From NCBI GenBank assembly GCA_041390125.1, contig JAWKQN010000013.1, positions 1 through 64,000 of the forward strand: DNA of 64,000 nucleotides, read 5' to 3'. The notes beneath the pieces are model-generated. The model was not told the DNA's origin. It saw only the letters and a program-made list of their open reading frames with translations, and searched no databases. This stretch comes from Gemmatimonadota bacterium (GTDB lineage Bacteria > Gemmatimonadota > Gemmatimonadetes > Longimicrobiales > Gaopeijiaceae). This document shows, piece after piece, positions 52,733 to 61,365 of the stretch (positions are counted from its first letter, which is position 1; the number at the start of each line of letters is the position of its first letter). The position numbers were made by a program, and so were the translations under genes.

Positions 52733-53926
52733 TCAGCGCGCCCGCAGGTGGGCGAAGACGTCGTCCACCTGTTCGAAGCCGACCTTGAGCAGGAAGGTGT
52801 TGTTGCGTCCGTAGGACTTCGATCCCAACACGAAGAAATCCGGCTCCGGGCTCCGGAGCGCATCGATGCCGTGGCCGCCCTGGTCCAGGCAGTCCGCGGA
52901 GCTGCCCGCACCGAGCAGGGCGGCGGAGAGCTTCATCAGACCGGCGGTGGCCCAGCACTCGTGGACCTGGAGCTGCCGGTACAGCCCCGCGTCTCCGATG
53001 GAGCCCGTGAGCGACACGATCCGGTCCACGCGCTCGCGCTCGATGGCGCCGTCGCTCCTGCGGAGGTCCACCTGGAGCGCGTCCCCCTCCCGCGCCACGG
53101 CATCCACCACGCGGCCCGCCCTCACCTGCACCGCAGGGAGCCGGCCGGCCGCCAGCGCAGCGGCGGAGCGTGCCAGGGCCGCCCGCTCGGGAAGCGGATC
53201 GTCCGGGATCGGCTCGAAGCAGGCCGGGTCTTCCCGGACGGCCCACAACACCTGCGTCCCGGTCCGCTCCGCGAGTCCCGCCAGGTCCCGCGCGGCGGTC
53301 TGTGCGGAGTGGCCGGCACCCACCAGCAGCACGCGACGCCCCTTCCACCCCGACGCATCGGACCGGACGTCCGGGATGGACCGCACGATGTCGGCCTCCG
53401 CGGCGCGCTCGCCCGGAGCGGGGATCCCCCCGTCCCCGAGCGGGTTGGGCTGTCCGTACGTCCCCGTGCAGTCCAGGACCACGTCGGCCCGGTGCACGGA
53501 CTCGCGCCCGTCCGCGTGGGCCACGAGGATCCGGAACGGACGGAGGGCGCGCACCCCGCTTCCGATCCCGTCGTCCTTGAGGGTCGCGTCCCGCGACACG
53601 GCCACGACCCGGGCACCGGTGTGGATGCATCCGGCCAGCACGCCCGCCAGCGGCTCCAGCACGCGCTCGACGTACTCGGCGCCGGTGGGGCAGTCCTCCG
53701 GGTCGTCCGCCGGGGCGGGTGCAGCCAGGGCGCGCCGCATCCGTTCGGACAGATCCAGCGCCCAGGGCGAGAACATGCGCACGTGACCCCACGCCCGGAC
53801 GTGGCTGCCGACGCCCGGGCCGGCCTCGAAGACCGTGCAGGTCCAGCCGGACTCGCGCGCGGCCAGCGCCGCGTCCAGACCGATCGGGCCGGCACCCAGG
53901 ATGGCGATGTGGGGAGCAGGCTTCAT
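52733..53926 (-). CDS. FAD/NAD(P)-dependent oxidoreductase of unknown substrate
   Basis: A 397-residue flavoprotein with two nucleotide-binding motifs: N-terminal ILGAGPIGLDAALAARESGW for FAD and VLLVGAGHSAQTAARDLAG for NAD(P). An FMO-like layout is suggested, but the usual FxGxxxHxxx(Y/F) motif was not seen. It overlaps the GNAT gene stop by ATGA and lies directly before the NSAR gene. This enzyme has no counterpart in the described D-to-L amino-acid pathway, so it may extend or replace a step. Confidence 0.82.
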   Translation of the reverse strand: MKPAPHIAILGAGPIGLDAALAARESGWTCTVFEAGPGVGSHVRAWGHVRMFSPWALDLSERMRRALAAPAPADDPEDCPTGAEYVERVLEPLAGVLAGCIHTGARVVAVSRDATLKDDGIGSGVRALRPFRILVAHADGRESVHRADVVLDCTGTYGQPNPLGDGGIPAPGERAAEADIVRSIPDVRSDASGWKGRRVLLVGAGHSAQTAARDLAGLAERTGTQVLWAVREDPACFEPIPDDPLPERAALARSAAALAAGRLPAVQVRAGRVVDAVAREGDALQVDLRRSDGAIERERVDRIVSLTGSIGDAGLYRQLQVHECWATAGLMKLSAALLGAGSSADCLDQGGHGIDALRSPEPDFFVLGSKSYGRNNTFLLKVGFEQVDDVFAHLRAR

Positions 53927-54768
53927 GGGTCGCGCTCGTCGACGGAGACCGGCGCGAGCAGGTAGCGCGAGACCTCTCCCGCCCGGAAGAACTCGCGCAC
54001 CTCCCACCCCCGGTCCAGATAGTGGGTCAGGACCGCGCGCGTGGCTTCGCGCCAGCGTACGGCCTTCGCCAGCGAAAGGCTCTTGAGGGCGTCGAGGTTC
54101 CCCGGGATCGTCACCAGCACCTGCGGGGCCTCGAGGTCGGTGCGCGGCGCGACCGGCACCGGCAGCCCGTCCTCCATCGCCGCGTCCAGCGCCAGCGGGA
54201 CGTCCGCCACCTCGTCGGGTCGGGGCACGCCGCGTCCTTCCAGGCGATCCGCCACGCGGCGGGTCGCGATGGGCCAGAGCGCCACGAAGCGGTCCGTCCC
54301 GATGCCCGCGTGCAGGGGAGAGTCGGTGTCGCCGTACATGTCGCGCGCGTATTCGCGCACGACGATCCCGAGCTTGTTGAAGTTGAGGTAGGCGTTGCGC
54401 GATTGGAGCGGATCGAACGTCCAGTAGACACGTCCGACATCCAACGCCCGCATGCGGTCACGCTGATACGCCTTCAAGCGGGTGCCCAGACCGGTGTCGC
54501 GCAGCCCCGGACGCACGGCCAGCATGTCCGACCAGTGCACCAGCCGGCCGCGCTCCACCCCCGTCATGCCGAACACGAACCCCACGAGCCCACCGTCCGC
54601 AGCGAACGCGCCAGCGGCCAGGCCGCCCAGGCGTTGCGCGACCTTGAGGATCGCCAGCGGGACCCGCTCCGAGAAGCCCCTGCCCCAGACCTCCTCCTGC
54701 AGCGCGATGCAGGCGTGGTATTCCGCGATGCTCGCGAAGGGGCGGATCTCGTACGCGGGGTCGCTCAC
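53923..54768 (-). CDS. GNAT-family acyltransferase (COG3375-like)
   Basis: A 281-residue acyl-CoA transferase. The N-terminal GNAT core (HSDMLAV-like HWSDMLAVRPGLRDTGLGTRL contains the acetyl-CoA/pyrophosphate loop) is followed by a C-terminal domain including VYWTFDPLQSRNAYLNFN and VREYARDMYGD, hallmarks of the COG3375 group. In the Geobacillus NSAR cluster a GNAT protein N-succinylates D-amino acids; I infer the same role here. GTG 54768 overlaps the M20 stop (GTGA). Confidence 0.82.
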   Translation of the reverse strand: MSDPAYEIRPFASIAEYHACIALQEEVWGRGFSERVPLAILKVAQRLGGLAAGAFAADGGLVGFVFGMTGVERGRLVHWSDMLAVRPGLRDTGLGTRLKAYQRDRMRALDVGRVYWTFDPLQSRNAYLNFNKLGIVVREYARDMYGDTDSPLHAGIGTDRFVALWPIATRRVADRLEGRGVPRPDEVADVPLALDAAMEDGLPVPVAPRTDLEAPQVLVTIPGNLDALKSLSLAKAVRWREATRAVLTHYLDRGWEVREFFRAGEVSRYLLAPVSVDERDP

Positions 54769-55883
54769 AGCCGGCTCAAGAGGCGCGCCAGCAGCTCGAT
54801 GCGCGCGGGCAGCGGCTCACGGTACACGAACTCGTGCAGCGAATGCGCACCCCCTCCGTCCGGCCCCAGGCCGTCGAGCGTGGGGCAGCCCACGCCGGCC
54901 AGCAGATTGCCGTCCGACGCCCCACCCGTCCCCCCGCCCGACAGCGGGAAGCCCAGGGCGCGGGCCTGCTCCACCGCCACGTCGAAGAGCGCCCGACTGC
55001 CCGGGGTCTCCTCCAGCGCGTAGCGGTTCACGCCGCCCGCCACCGTCAGCGTACAGCGCGGATCGCGCGGCTTGAGCCCCTGCATGGCGGCGTGGACGCG
55101 CTCGGCCTCTCCCCGTGTCCAGAAGCGGACATCCACGTCCGCCGCCGCGCGCTCGGCCACCACGTTGGACGCCGTCCCGCCCTGGATGGTGCCCGCGTTC
55201 AACGTGGTCTCCACACGCGCGTCCGCCAGGCCCAGGACGGTCCCCAGCACCCGCAGGAGCTCGTGGATGGCGCTCGCTCCGGCCTCGGGCTCGATGCCCG
55301 CATGCGCGGGCACGCCCTCCACCGCCACGTGGTAGAGGGCCACGCCTTTGCGGGCGAGCTTGACGCCCCCGCCCGGCAGGCTGGGCTCCAGCACCAGGGC
55401 CCCGCGCGCGGACCGGCCCAACTCCTCGATCCGGGCGCGCGACGTGGCCGACCCGCTCTCCTCGTCGCAGGTGAGGTAGACGAGCACCTGGTCGCGCAGC
55501 CGTTCGCCGCGCTCGGTCAGCCGGTCCAGCGCCACCAGGAGTGCGGCGATCCCGCCCTTCATGTCGTAGACGCCCGGCCCCGTCACCCGGTCGTCCTCCA
55601 CCTGGAAGGGCAGGCGGTCGAGGGTCCCGACCGGATGGACCGTGTCGAAGTGACCGAGGATCAGGAGCGGCCCGCGTCCCGTGGACCGGGGCGCTCCCAG
55701 ACGCGCCAGCAGGTGGGTGCCGGCGCCGCCCGCGGGCTCCAGCGCGACCTCGGCTCCACGGGCGCGGAAGGACTCCGCGATCTGTGCGGCGAGCGCCTCG
55801 AGACGCGCGATATCGCCGCTCGGGCTCTCCGCCCGCACCATCGGCTCCACCGCGGCCAACCACTGTTCGAACAAGCCCGTCAC
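54765..55883 (-). CDS. M20-family zinc hydrolase (N-acyl-amino-acid deacylase)
   Basis: A 372-residue M20 peptidase/aminoacylase: GHFDTVHPVG (HxD), YDMKGG, CDEESGS (catalytic EE), and GTGGASDGN. The Glu-rich CDEES spacing matches carboxypeptidase G2/ArgE-like enzymes. It could hydrolyse N-succinyl- or N-acyl-L-amino acids, the final step of D-to-L conversion. The GTG 55883 start overlaps the GlcF stop (GTGA); no longer in-frame start makes sense. Confidence 0.86.
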   Translation of the reverse strand: MTGLFEQWLAAVEPMVRAESPSGDIARLEALAAQIAESFRARGAEVALEPAGGAGTHLLARLGAPRSTGRGPLLILGHFDTVHPVGTLDRLPFQVEDDRVTGPGVYDMKGGIAALLVALDRLTERGERLRDQVLVYLTCDEESGSATSRARIEELGRSARGALVLEPSLPGGGVKLARKGVALYHVAVEGVPAHAGIEPEAGASAIHELLRVLGTVLGLADARVETTLNAGTIQGGTASNVVAERAAADVDVRFWTRGEAERVHAAMQGLKPRDPRCTLTVAGGVNRYALEETPGSRALFDVAVEQARALGFPLSGGGTGGASDGNLLAGVGCPTLDGLGPDGGGAHSLHEFVYREPLPARIELLARLLSRL

Positions 55884-57211
55884 ACCGCCTCTCCCTGGTC
55901 GTAGTAGCCCGCGGCCCGGTAGCTGGCGTCGAGCAGCTCCACCGGGTGCACGGCCTCCGTGCCGGCGCCATCCAGCACCAGCCCGGCTCCGATCTGCATC
56001 ATGCACCCGGGATTGCCCGTGGCCACCAGCTCGGCGCCGGTCTCGCGCACGGCCCGCACCTTGTCTCCGCCGATGCGACCGCCGAGGTCGGGATGGGTCA
56101 GCGCGTAGATGCCGGCCCCGCCGCAGCATTCCTCGGCGCCGCGCAACGGCACCCGCTCCAGGCCGGGAATGGCGTCGAGCACCACGAGCGGAGCGGTGGT
56201 CACCTTCTGGGCGTGATGCAGGTGACAGGGCGCATCGTAGGTCACCCGACGGCGCAGCTCCGCACCGGGACGCGGGCCCTGCGCCACCAGCAGCTCGGTC
56301 ACGTCGCGCACGCGCGCCGCCAGCCGTGCCGCACGCTCGGCCCACGCGGCGTCGTCCGCCAACAGGTGGCCGTACTCGCGCATGGCGGCCCCGCAGCCCG
56401 CCGCGTTGGTCACGATCCAGTCTGCGCCGCTCGTCTCGAACGCGGCGATGTTGCGACGCGCGAGCGCGCGTGCGTCCTCCACCGCCCCCGCATGGGCGTG
56501 CAGCGCGCCGCAGCAGCCCTGTCCGGCCGCGGTCCGGACGGCGTAGCCGTTGGCGGCGAGCGTACGGGCGGTCGCTCCGTTGACGCGCGCGAAGAGACCC
56601 TCCTGCACGCAGCCGTCCAGAAGCGCCACCGTGCCGGCGTCGCCCGCCGAGCGCGGCAGCCGACCCCCGGCGATCACGCCGCGGGCCGGGCCGGACGCCA
56701 CCAGCATGGCCAGCCCCATCCGCGCGTTGGCGAAGAGCGCGGTGTCCGGCAGCAGGCGCAGCAGGAGGCTCGCCAGACCGGAGCCCCGTAGCAGTCGACC
56801 CGCGCCCATCAGGAGCCCGCGCATGCGGTCGGTCCCGAAGCCGAGGAGCAGCGCACGCGTCAGCGCCGAGGGCGGGCGCACGTCGAGCACGGCCGCGCGC
56901 GCCGCCTCCAGCAGGAGGCCGTACTCGACCCCGGACGGACAGACCGTCTCGCAGGCCCGACACCCGAGGCAGCGGTCGATGTGGGTGGCGAAGGCCGGAT
57001 CGTCGGTCTCCAGCCGTCCCTCCACCACGGCCCGCATCAGGTGCAGGCGACCGCGCGGGGAATCGGCTTCGTCACCGAGGCGCGTGTACGTGGGGCAGGC
57101 CGGCAGGCAGAAGCCGCAGTGCACGCACGGCATGAGTCGGTCCGACTGCCGGGCCAGCCGCTCCGCGAGGTGCGTGGGGACCGGTCCCGTCCGGGGCGGG
57201 CTCACGCTCAT
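55880..57211 (-). CDS. glcF: Glycolate oxidase-like iron-sulfur subunit
   Basis: A 443-residue iron-sulfur protein of the CCG family. Two ferredoxin motifs, CVHCGFCLPACPTYTRL and CLGCRACETVCPSG, precede two CCG domains (GQGCCGALHAH and EECCGGAGIY). In glycolate or D-lactate dehydrogenases this subunit passes electrons to the quinone pool. The start at 57211 overlaps glcE's stop. It is somewhat longer than E. coli GlcF (407). Confidence 0.9.
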   Translation of the reverse strand: MSVSPPRTGPVPTHLAERLARQSDRLMPCVHCGFCLPACPTYTRLGDEADSPRGRLHLMRAVVEGRLETDDPAFATHIDRCLGCRACETVCPSGVEYGLLLEAARAAVLDVRPPSALTRALLLGFGTDRMRGLLMGAGRLLRGSGLASLLLRLLPDTALFANARMGLAMLVASGPARGVIAGGRLPRSAGDAGTVALLDGCVQEGLFARVNGATARTLAANGYAVRTAAGQGCCGALHAHAGAVEDARALARRNIAAFETSGADWIVTNAAGCGAAMREYGHLLADDAAWAERAARLAARVRDVTELLVAQGPRPGAELRRRVTYDAPCHLHHAQKVTTAPLVVLDAIPGLERVPLRGAEECCGGAGIYALTHPDLGGRIGGDKVRAVRETGAELVATGNPGCMMQIGAGLVLDGAGTEAVHPVELLDASYRAAGYYDQGEAV

Positions 57212-58503
57212 GGCAGCCCTCCGCTCCCGGCCAGCACGCCGCCCGGGTCGAAGCCCGCGATCACGCGCGCCAGCAGGGCATCACGCCCGGCATCCGGCGC
57301 GAAGACCGGGAAGGCCCGCACCACGGACGCGGGCGCGGCGGTCAGGGTGAGGGAGCCCCCGCGCTGGGCGAGCCGGTGGCGGGCCGTGGCGAGCACACCG
57401 GGCAGGTCGGGCTCCACCAGGGCCACCGCGTCCGGCCCCAGATCCAGGGTGGCGAGGCCTTCCGTGGGGAGGATGCGCACGCCGGCGGCCGCTCCGGTCC
57501 GATCGGCCAGGGCGGCCACCTCGCCCAGGAGGACGTCCAGGGCAGCGGGTGGCAGGGTGGCCCGCAGGGACAGGCCGGGGACGGGGCGCTCGGCGGCGGT
57601 GTCCGCGAACGCCGTCGCCTCCGCGCCGTGCAGGGCGCGCACGGGCTGCGGGTCGCCCGCGCGTGCGGCCAGGATCGCCAGCGCCGCCTCGGTGGCCTCG
57701 GCGCCCCCCGCCATCCGCAGCAGCACGCACCAGCCCGCGCCGCCCCCGGGCAGGCTGGAGGCGGGACGCACCTCGAGCGCGGTGGGCACCACCGGGGCGG
57801 TGGCCAGGGCGCGCGCCAGCACCGTGACCTCGCGGGCGTCGCCGGCGAACACCCGGAGCTCGTCCGCGACCGGACGGGGGTGCAGGCGGGCACTGATGTC
57901 GGTGAGCAGGCCCAGACGGCCCCGGCCGCCGACGGCCAGCTTGAGGAGGTCGAAGCCCGCCACGTTCTTCACGACCCGTCCACCCAGGCGGAGCACCCGG
58001 CCGTCCCCGGTCACCAGGGTGGCGCCCAGCAGGAGGTCGCGGGTGCGGCCGTAGCTGGTGACCAGCGGACCCGCGAGGGCGGTGGCCGCGAGCGCGCCCA
58101 GCGTGGCGCGGGACGCCCCGGGCGGATCGAGCGCCAGCATCTGCCGATGGGGCGCCGTGGCGGCGTCCAGGTCGGCGCGCGCGGTGCCGGCGCCGGCGGT
58201 GAAGGTGAGGTCGGCGGGCTCGTAGTGGGTGATGCCCGCGAGCCGCCGGGCGCTCACGATCAGGTCCACCGGAGCGGCGTGCAGCGAGGCCGCGAGATGA
58301 TGCCCGGCGCCCACGCAGGCCACGCGCACCGGGGAAGCCGCCAGACTCGCGAGCACGAGCGCGGCCTCGGCGGCGTCGCGCGGCTCCACCACGGCCTGCG
58401 GCGGCTCGCCGCCGACCGACCAGGCCTCGCAGGCGGCGCCCGTGAGACGCGGCACGTCGGTGGGCAGCGCGTCGAGGACGCGCTGCGCGGTCACGCTGCC
58501 CAT
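57208..58503 (-). CDS. glcE: Glycolate oxidase-like FAD-binding subunit
   Basis: A 431-residue member of the FAD-linked oxidase family. The FAD domain is near the N-terminus (VACVGAGHHLAASLHA; LDPPGASRATLGALAATAL) and a central GRVVKNVAGFDLLKLAVGG is the GlcE hallmark. I place the start at ATG 58503 with AGGTGGGAG in the 13-bp gap after glcD, rather than the GTG at 58515. It probably assembles with GlcD and GlcF. Longer than E. coli GlcE (350) through a C-terminal extension. Confidence 0.86.
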   Translation of the reverse strand: MGSVTAQRVLDALPTDVPRLTGAACEAWSVGGEPPQAVVEPRDAAEAALVLASLAASPVRVACVGAGHHLAASLHAAPVDLIVSARRLAGITHYEPADLTFTAGAGTARADLDAATAPHRQMLALDPPGASRATLGALAATALAGPLVTSYGRTRDLLLGATLVTGDGRVLRLGGRVVKNVAGFDLLKLAVGGRGRLGLLTDISARLHPRPVADELRVFAGDAREVTVLARALATAPVVPTALEVRPASSLPGGGAGWCVLLRMAGGAEATEAALAILAARAGDPQPVRALHGAEATAFADTAAERPVPGLSLRATLPPAALDVLLGEVAALADRTGAAAGVRILPTEGLATLDLGPDAVALVEPDLPGVLATARHRLAQRGGSLTLTAAPASVVRAFPVFAPDAGRDALLARVIAGFDPGGVLAGSGGLP

Positions 58504-58516
58504 GCGCTCTCCCACC

Positions 58517-59929
58517 TCATGCGTCCGCCCACACGTCGTCGGGAAGCACCTTCCCCGGATTCAGCAGGAGCGCGGGATCGAACGCCCGCTTCAGGTCGGC
58601 CATGGCCGTGAGCGCCGTGCGATCGTGGACGAGCGGCATGTACTTGCGCTTGTCCACCCCGACGCCGTGCTCACCGGTGATGGTGCCACCCACGTCGACG
58701 CAGATGCGCATGATCTCCGCGGAGGCCCGCTCCACGCGCTCCACCTGGTCCACGTCGTGCCGATCGAACAGGATGTTGGGGTGCAGGTTGCCGTCCCCGG
58801 CATGGAACACGTTCGCGACCTGCAGGCCGTACTCCGAGGCGATCCGGTCGATGGCCGCGAGCACGGCGGGCAGACGCGTGCGCGGCACGGTGGCATCCTG
58901 CACCAGCAGGTCCGGCGCGATGCGACCCATGGCGCCGAACGCCTTCTTGCGGCCCTTCCACAGGCCCGCGCGCGCTTCGGCGTCGCGGGCCGAGCGCACC
59001 TCGCGCGCGCCCGCGCGCCGACACTCCTCCGCCGCCTGCTCCGCCTCCAGGTCGAGCCCCGCTTCGAGCCCGTCGAACTCCACCACCAGCGCCGCGCCGG
59101 CATCCACGGGGTAGCCCGCAGCAAACACGCTGGCCTCCACCGCGCGGATGGTGTTGGCGTCGATGATCTCCAGCGCCGCGGGCAGCAGCCCTCGGGCGAT
59201 GATGGCGGTGACGGCGGTGGCGGCCGCTTCCATGGAATCGAAGATGCCGAGCAGGGTGCGCACGCCGGGCGCGCGCGGAAGCAGGCGCACCTCGATCTCG
59301 GTGGTCAATGCGAAGCAGCCTTCCGAGCCGGTCACGGCGCCGACCAGGTCCAGCGGGTCGTCCTGCCGGCCCAGCCCCCCGAGCTCCACCACCGAGCCGT
59401 CGCTCAGCACCAGCGTCAGGCCACTCACGTAGCGCGACGTCACGCCGTACTTCAGGCAGTGCGGTCCACCCGAGTTCTCGGCGACGTTGCCGCCCAGCGT
59501 GCACGCGCTCTGGGACGACGGATCCGGCGCGTAGTAGAGCCCGTGCACGGCCGCGGCCTCGGAGAGCGCGGTGTTGATCACCCCGGGCTGGACGCGGGCG
59601 GTGCGGTTGTCGGGATCGAGCGCCAGGATGCGGTTCATGCGGCTCGTGCCCACGATGACCCCGCCCTTCGACGCAAGCGCGCCCCCGGACAGACCGGTGC
59701 CGGCGCCCCGGGGCACGATCGGCACCTGGGCGTCGGCCAGGAGGGTCACCACCGCCCGGACCTCGTCGGTGTCGGCCGGCAGCACCACGGCCTGCGGCGC
59801 GTGCCGGTAGGCGGTGAGGCCGTCCGACTCGTACACGAGCAGGCGTCCCGGATCGGTCAGGACCGCCTGGGCACCGACGACCCCGCCGAGGGCCTGGACG
59901 AGGCGCGGGCTGAGGGCGGGAGCGGTCAT
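58517..59929 (-). CDS. glcD: Glycolate/D-2-hydroxyacid dehydrogenase FAD subunit
   Basis: A 470-residue VAO-type flavoprotein (vanillyl-alcohol oxidase fold). VPRGAGTGLSGGAL and TLGGNVAENSGGPHCLKYG mark the FAD domain; EHGVGVDKRKY and AGDGNLHPN carry the substrate-side His cluster. GlcD relatives oxidise glycolate, D-lactate or D-2-hydroxyglutarate; the substrate cannot be read from sequence. First gene of the operon. ATG 59929; the operon's control region lies just upstream. Confidence 0.92.
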   Translation of the reverse strand: MTAPALSPRLVQALGGVVGAQAVLTDPGRLLVYESDGLTAYRHAPQAVVLPADTDEVRAVVTLLADAQVPIVPRGAGTGLSGGALASKGGVIVGTSRMNRILALDPDNRTARVQPGVINTALSEAAAVHGLYYAPDPSSQSACTLGGNVAENSGGPHCLKYGVTSRYVSGLTLVLSDGSVVELGGLGRQDDPLDLVGAVTGSEGCFALTTEIEVRLLPRAPGVRTLLGIFDSMEAAATAVTAIIARGLLPAALEIIDANTIRAVEASVFAAGYPVDAGAALVVEFDGLEAGLDLEAEQAAEECRRAGAREVRSARDAEARAGLWKGRKKAFGAMGRIAPDLLVQDATVPRTRLPAVLAAIDRIASEYGLQVANVFHAGDGNLHPNILFDRHDVDQVERVERASAEIMRICVDVGGTITGEHGVGVDKRKYMPLVHDRTALTAMADLKRAFDPALLLNPGKVLPDDVWADA

Positions 59930-60083
59930 GGTGGGCAGGTCCGGCACATGGCTGGAGACGTGATCACCCCGAATCCGGAGCAAGGGGCCCGCGCCGGTCT
60001 GGAACGGCGTTCCGGCGCGAGGCGGCGGGATCGTACACCGCTGCCCGAGGAGGGTGCAACGGCCCCGGCTGGCGCGCGTAGAT

Positions 60084-60103
60084 ATGTGATGATAATATCA
60101 CAT
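60084..60103. promoter_or_regulatory. AT-rich palindromic operator with overlapping divergent -10 elements
   Basis: A perfect 7-6-7 palindrome, ATGTGAT-GATAAT-ATCACAT, lies in an AT-rich island of an otherwise GC-rich stretch. GATAAT (plus, 60091-60096) and TATTAT (minus, 60092-60097) are -10-like, overlapping and divergent. Neither has a convincing -35. A GntR-type regulator of the GlcC/LldR/FadR kind would fit. It would control glcD (minus) and the small membrane gene (plus). The arms are 8 bp apart at the TGTGA/TCACA level, so it is not a typical CRP site. Confidence 0.6.
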
Positions 60104-60159
60104 CTCAGCGCCGCTCCTGCGCCCGGCGCCCCACGTTCCGCGAACCCCGGAGAACCCCG

Positions 60160-60507
60160 ATGACCCGCTACTACGTCGTCAGCCTGGTGCTGCAGCTCGC
60201 CCATGTCCTGGGTGCCGAGGCCTCGCCCGCCGTGGGCGCGTACGCCGGCCTCTTCGGGGTGGGCATCCCCCTGGTGGTGGGGGTGTGGCTGGGCGCCACG
60301 GAAGGGCAGGGTGCGGGGCCGAGCGCCCGGTCGGGCTTCCTGGTCGGGCTGATCCCCGCCCTGCTGGGCCTCCTGTTGGCCGTGGCACTCGGGCACGTCG
60401 AGCCCTTCCTGCTGGTGGCGGGCAGTCTCTCCTCCGGCGTGGCCGGCGCCCTGGGTGGAGCCCTCGGCGCAGCCCTGGGGCGGCGGGGGGCGCGGGCCCG
60501 GGCCTGA
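60160..60507 (+). CDS. Small membrane protein, three transmembrane segments
   Basis: A 115-residue hydrophobic protein with spans around residues 25-45, 58-80 and 82-105 (YAGLFGVGIPLVVGVWLGA; GFLVGLIPALLGLLLAVALG; GSLSSGVAGALGGALGAALG). No family recognised. Divergent from glcD and close to the palindrome at 60084, so co-regulation is possible. Confidence 0.6.
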   Translation: MTRYYVVSLVLQLAHVLGAEASPAVGAYAGLFGVGIPLVVGVWLGATEGQGAGPSARSGFLVGLIPALLGLLLAVALGHVEPFLLVAGSLSSGVAGALGGALGAALGRRGARARA

Positions 60508-60527
60508 CCGGCCCGCCCAGCCGTGGG

Positions 60528-60550
60528 CGCCGTCCCGGCCGGTGACGGCG
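60528..60550. terminator. Candidate terminator between convergent genes
   Basis: A 7-bp stem (CGCCGTC / GACGGCG) with a 9-base loop. It lies between the membrane protein gene (60507) and the MBL-fold gene (60573). No T-tract; weak. Confidence 0.3.
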
Positions 60551-60572
60551 GGGTTGCGGGGTCCGCCCCCGT

Positions 60573-61322
60573 TCAGCCGTCCAGGAAGTCCTGGATGGCC
60601 CGCACGGACGTCTCGGCGGCGCGCCGCATCCCGGACGGGAGCGCCGCACCGTAGACCAGGTCCACCAGGCGGGTCAGATCCGCGCCCGGCTCGGCCGCGC
60701 GGGCGCGGCGCACCTGCTCGATCCGTTCCCGGCGATGGGCGCGGTAGCGGGCGATGGCCTCCGCGGGATCCTCGATGGGGGGGCCGTGCGTCGGCAGGAT
60801 GCGGCGGGGGGCCAGGGCCTCGATGCGGTCCAGGGACGCGAGGTAGTCGGCGACGCACGCGCGGTAGCCTCCCACCCAGGTGGTCGATCCAGACCCGAGC
60901 AGGAGATCGCCACAGAACAAGAGCCCGTGCGGCTGCCACAGGAAGCTGAGGTGGCGCTGTGCGTGGCCGGGCGTGGCGACGGCCACCAGGTGCCCATCCC
61001 CGACGGCGAGGCTCTCCCCGTCCGCGAGGGCGCGCTCCCCCGGATCCCCGGGCCCCACGACCGGGGCGCCCAGCGCAGCCGCGAGGGCAGGCGCTCCCGC
61101 GGCGTGGTCGGCGTGGGCGTGCGTGAGGGCCACGATCACGCGGTCCTGCCCCGCCAGCGCGTCCAGCAGGGCCCGGCGGTGCGGCTCGCGGTCGGGGCCG
61201 GGATCGATCACCACGACCGGCCCGCTCCCGACCAGCCAGGTGCGCGTGCCCTCCAGCGTGAAGGGCCCGGCGTTGCCGGCATCGACGAAACGAAGAGGGA
61301 GACCGTCGACGGCGTCCGTCAT
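60573..61322 (-). CDS. Metallo-beta-lactamase-fold hydrolase
   Basis: A 249-residue MBL-fold enzyme with the zinc motif THAHADHAAG (HxHxDH) and downstream GHAQRHLSFL and LPTHGPPIE His-containing motifs. The sequence resembles the LACTB2/RNase-like and glyoxalase II-like hydrolases; substrate unknown. Starts at ATG 61322, 43 bp after the GAF-domain gene upstream, likely same transcript. Confidence 0.85.
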   Translation of the reverse strand: MTDAVDGLPLRFVDAGNAGPFTLEGTRTWLVGSGPVVVIDPGPDREPHRRALLDALAGQDRVIVALTHAHADHAAGAPALAAALGAPVVGPGDPGERALADGESLAVGDGHLVAVATPGHAQRHLSFLWQPHGLLFCGDLLLGSGSTTWVGGYRACVADYLASLDRIEALAPRRILPTHGPPIEDPAEAIARYRAHRRERIEQVRRARAAEPGADLTRLVDLVYGAALPSGMRRAAETSVRAIQDFLDG

Positions 61323-61365
61323 CGGTCTCCCCCTGGTTTCGTCCGTCGCCCCCGAGGGGCGGAGA

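Noticed and set aside
55884..56963. Upstream extension of the M20 frame over glcF
   Set aside because: Arg/Gly-rich; the GTG at 55883 overlapping the glcF stop fits the family's N-terminus.
60084..60103. CRP-type site
   Set aside because: TGTGA and TCACA are present but separated by 8, not 6, bases; a GntR-type site fits better.
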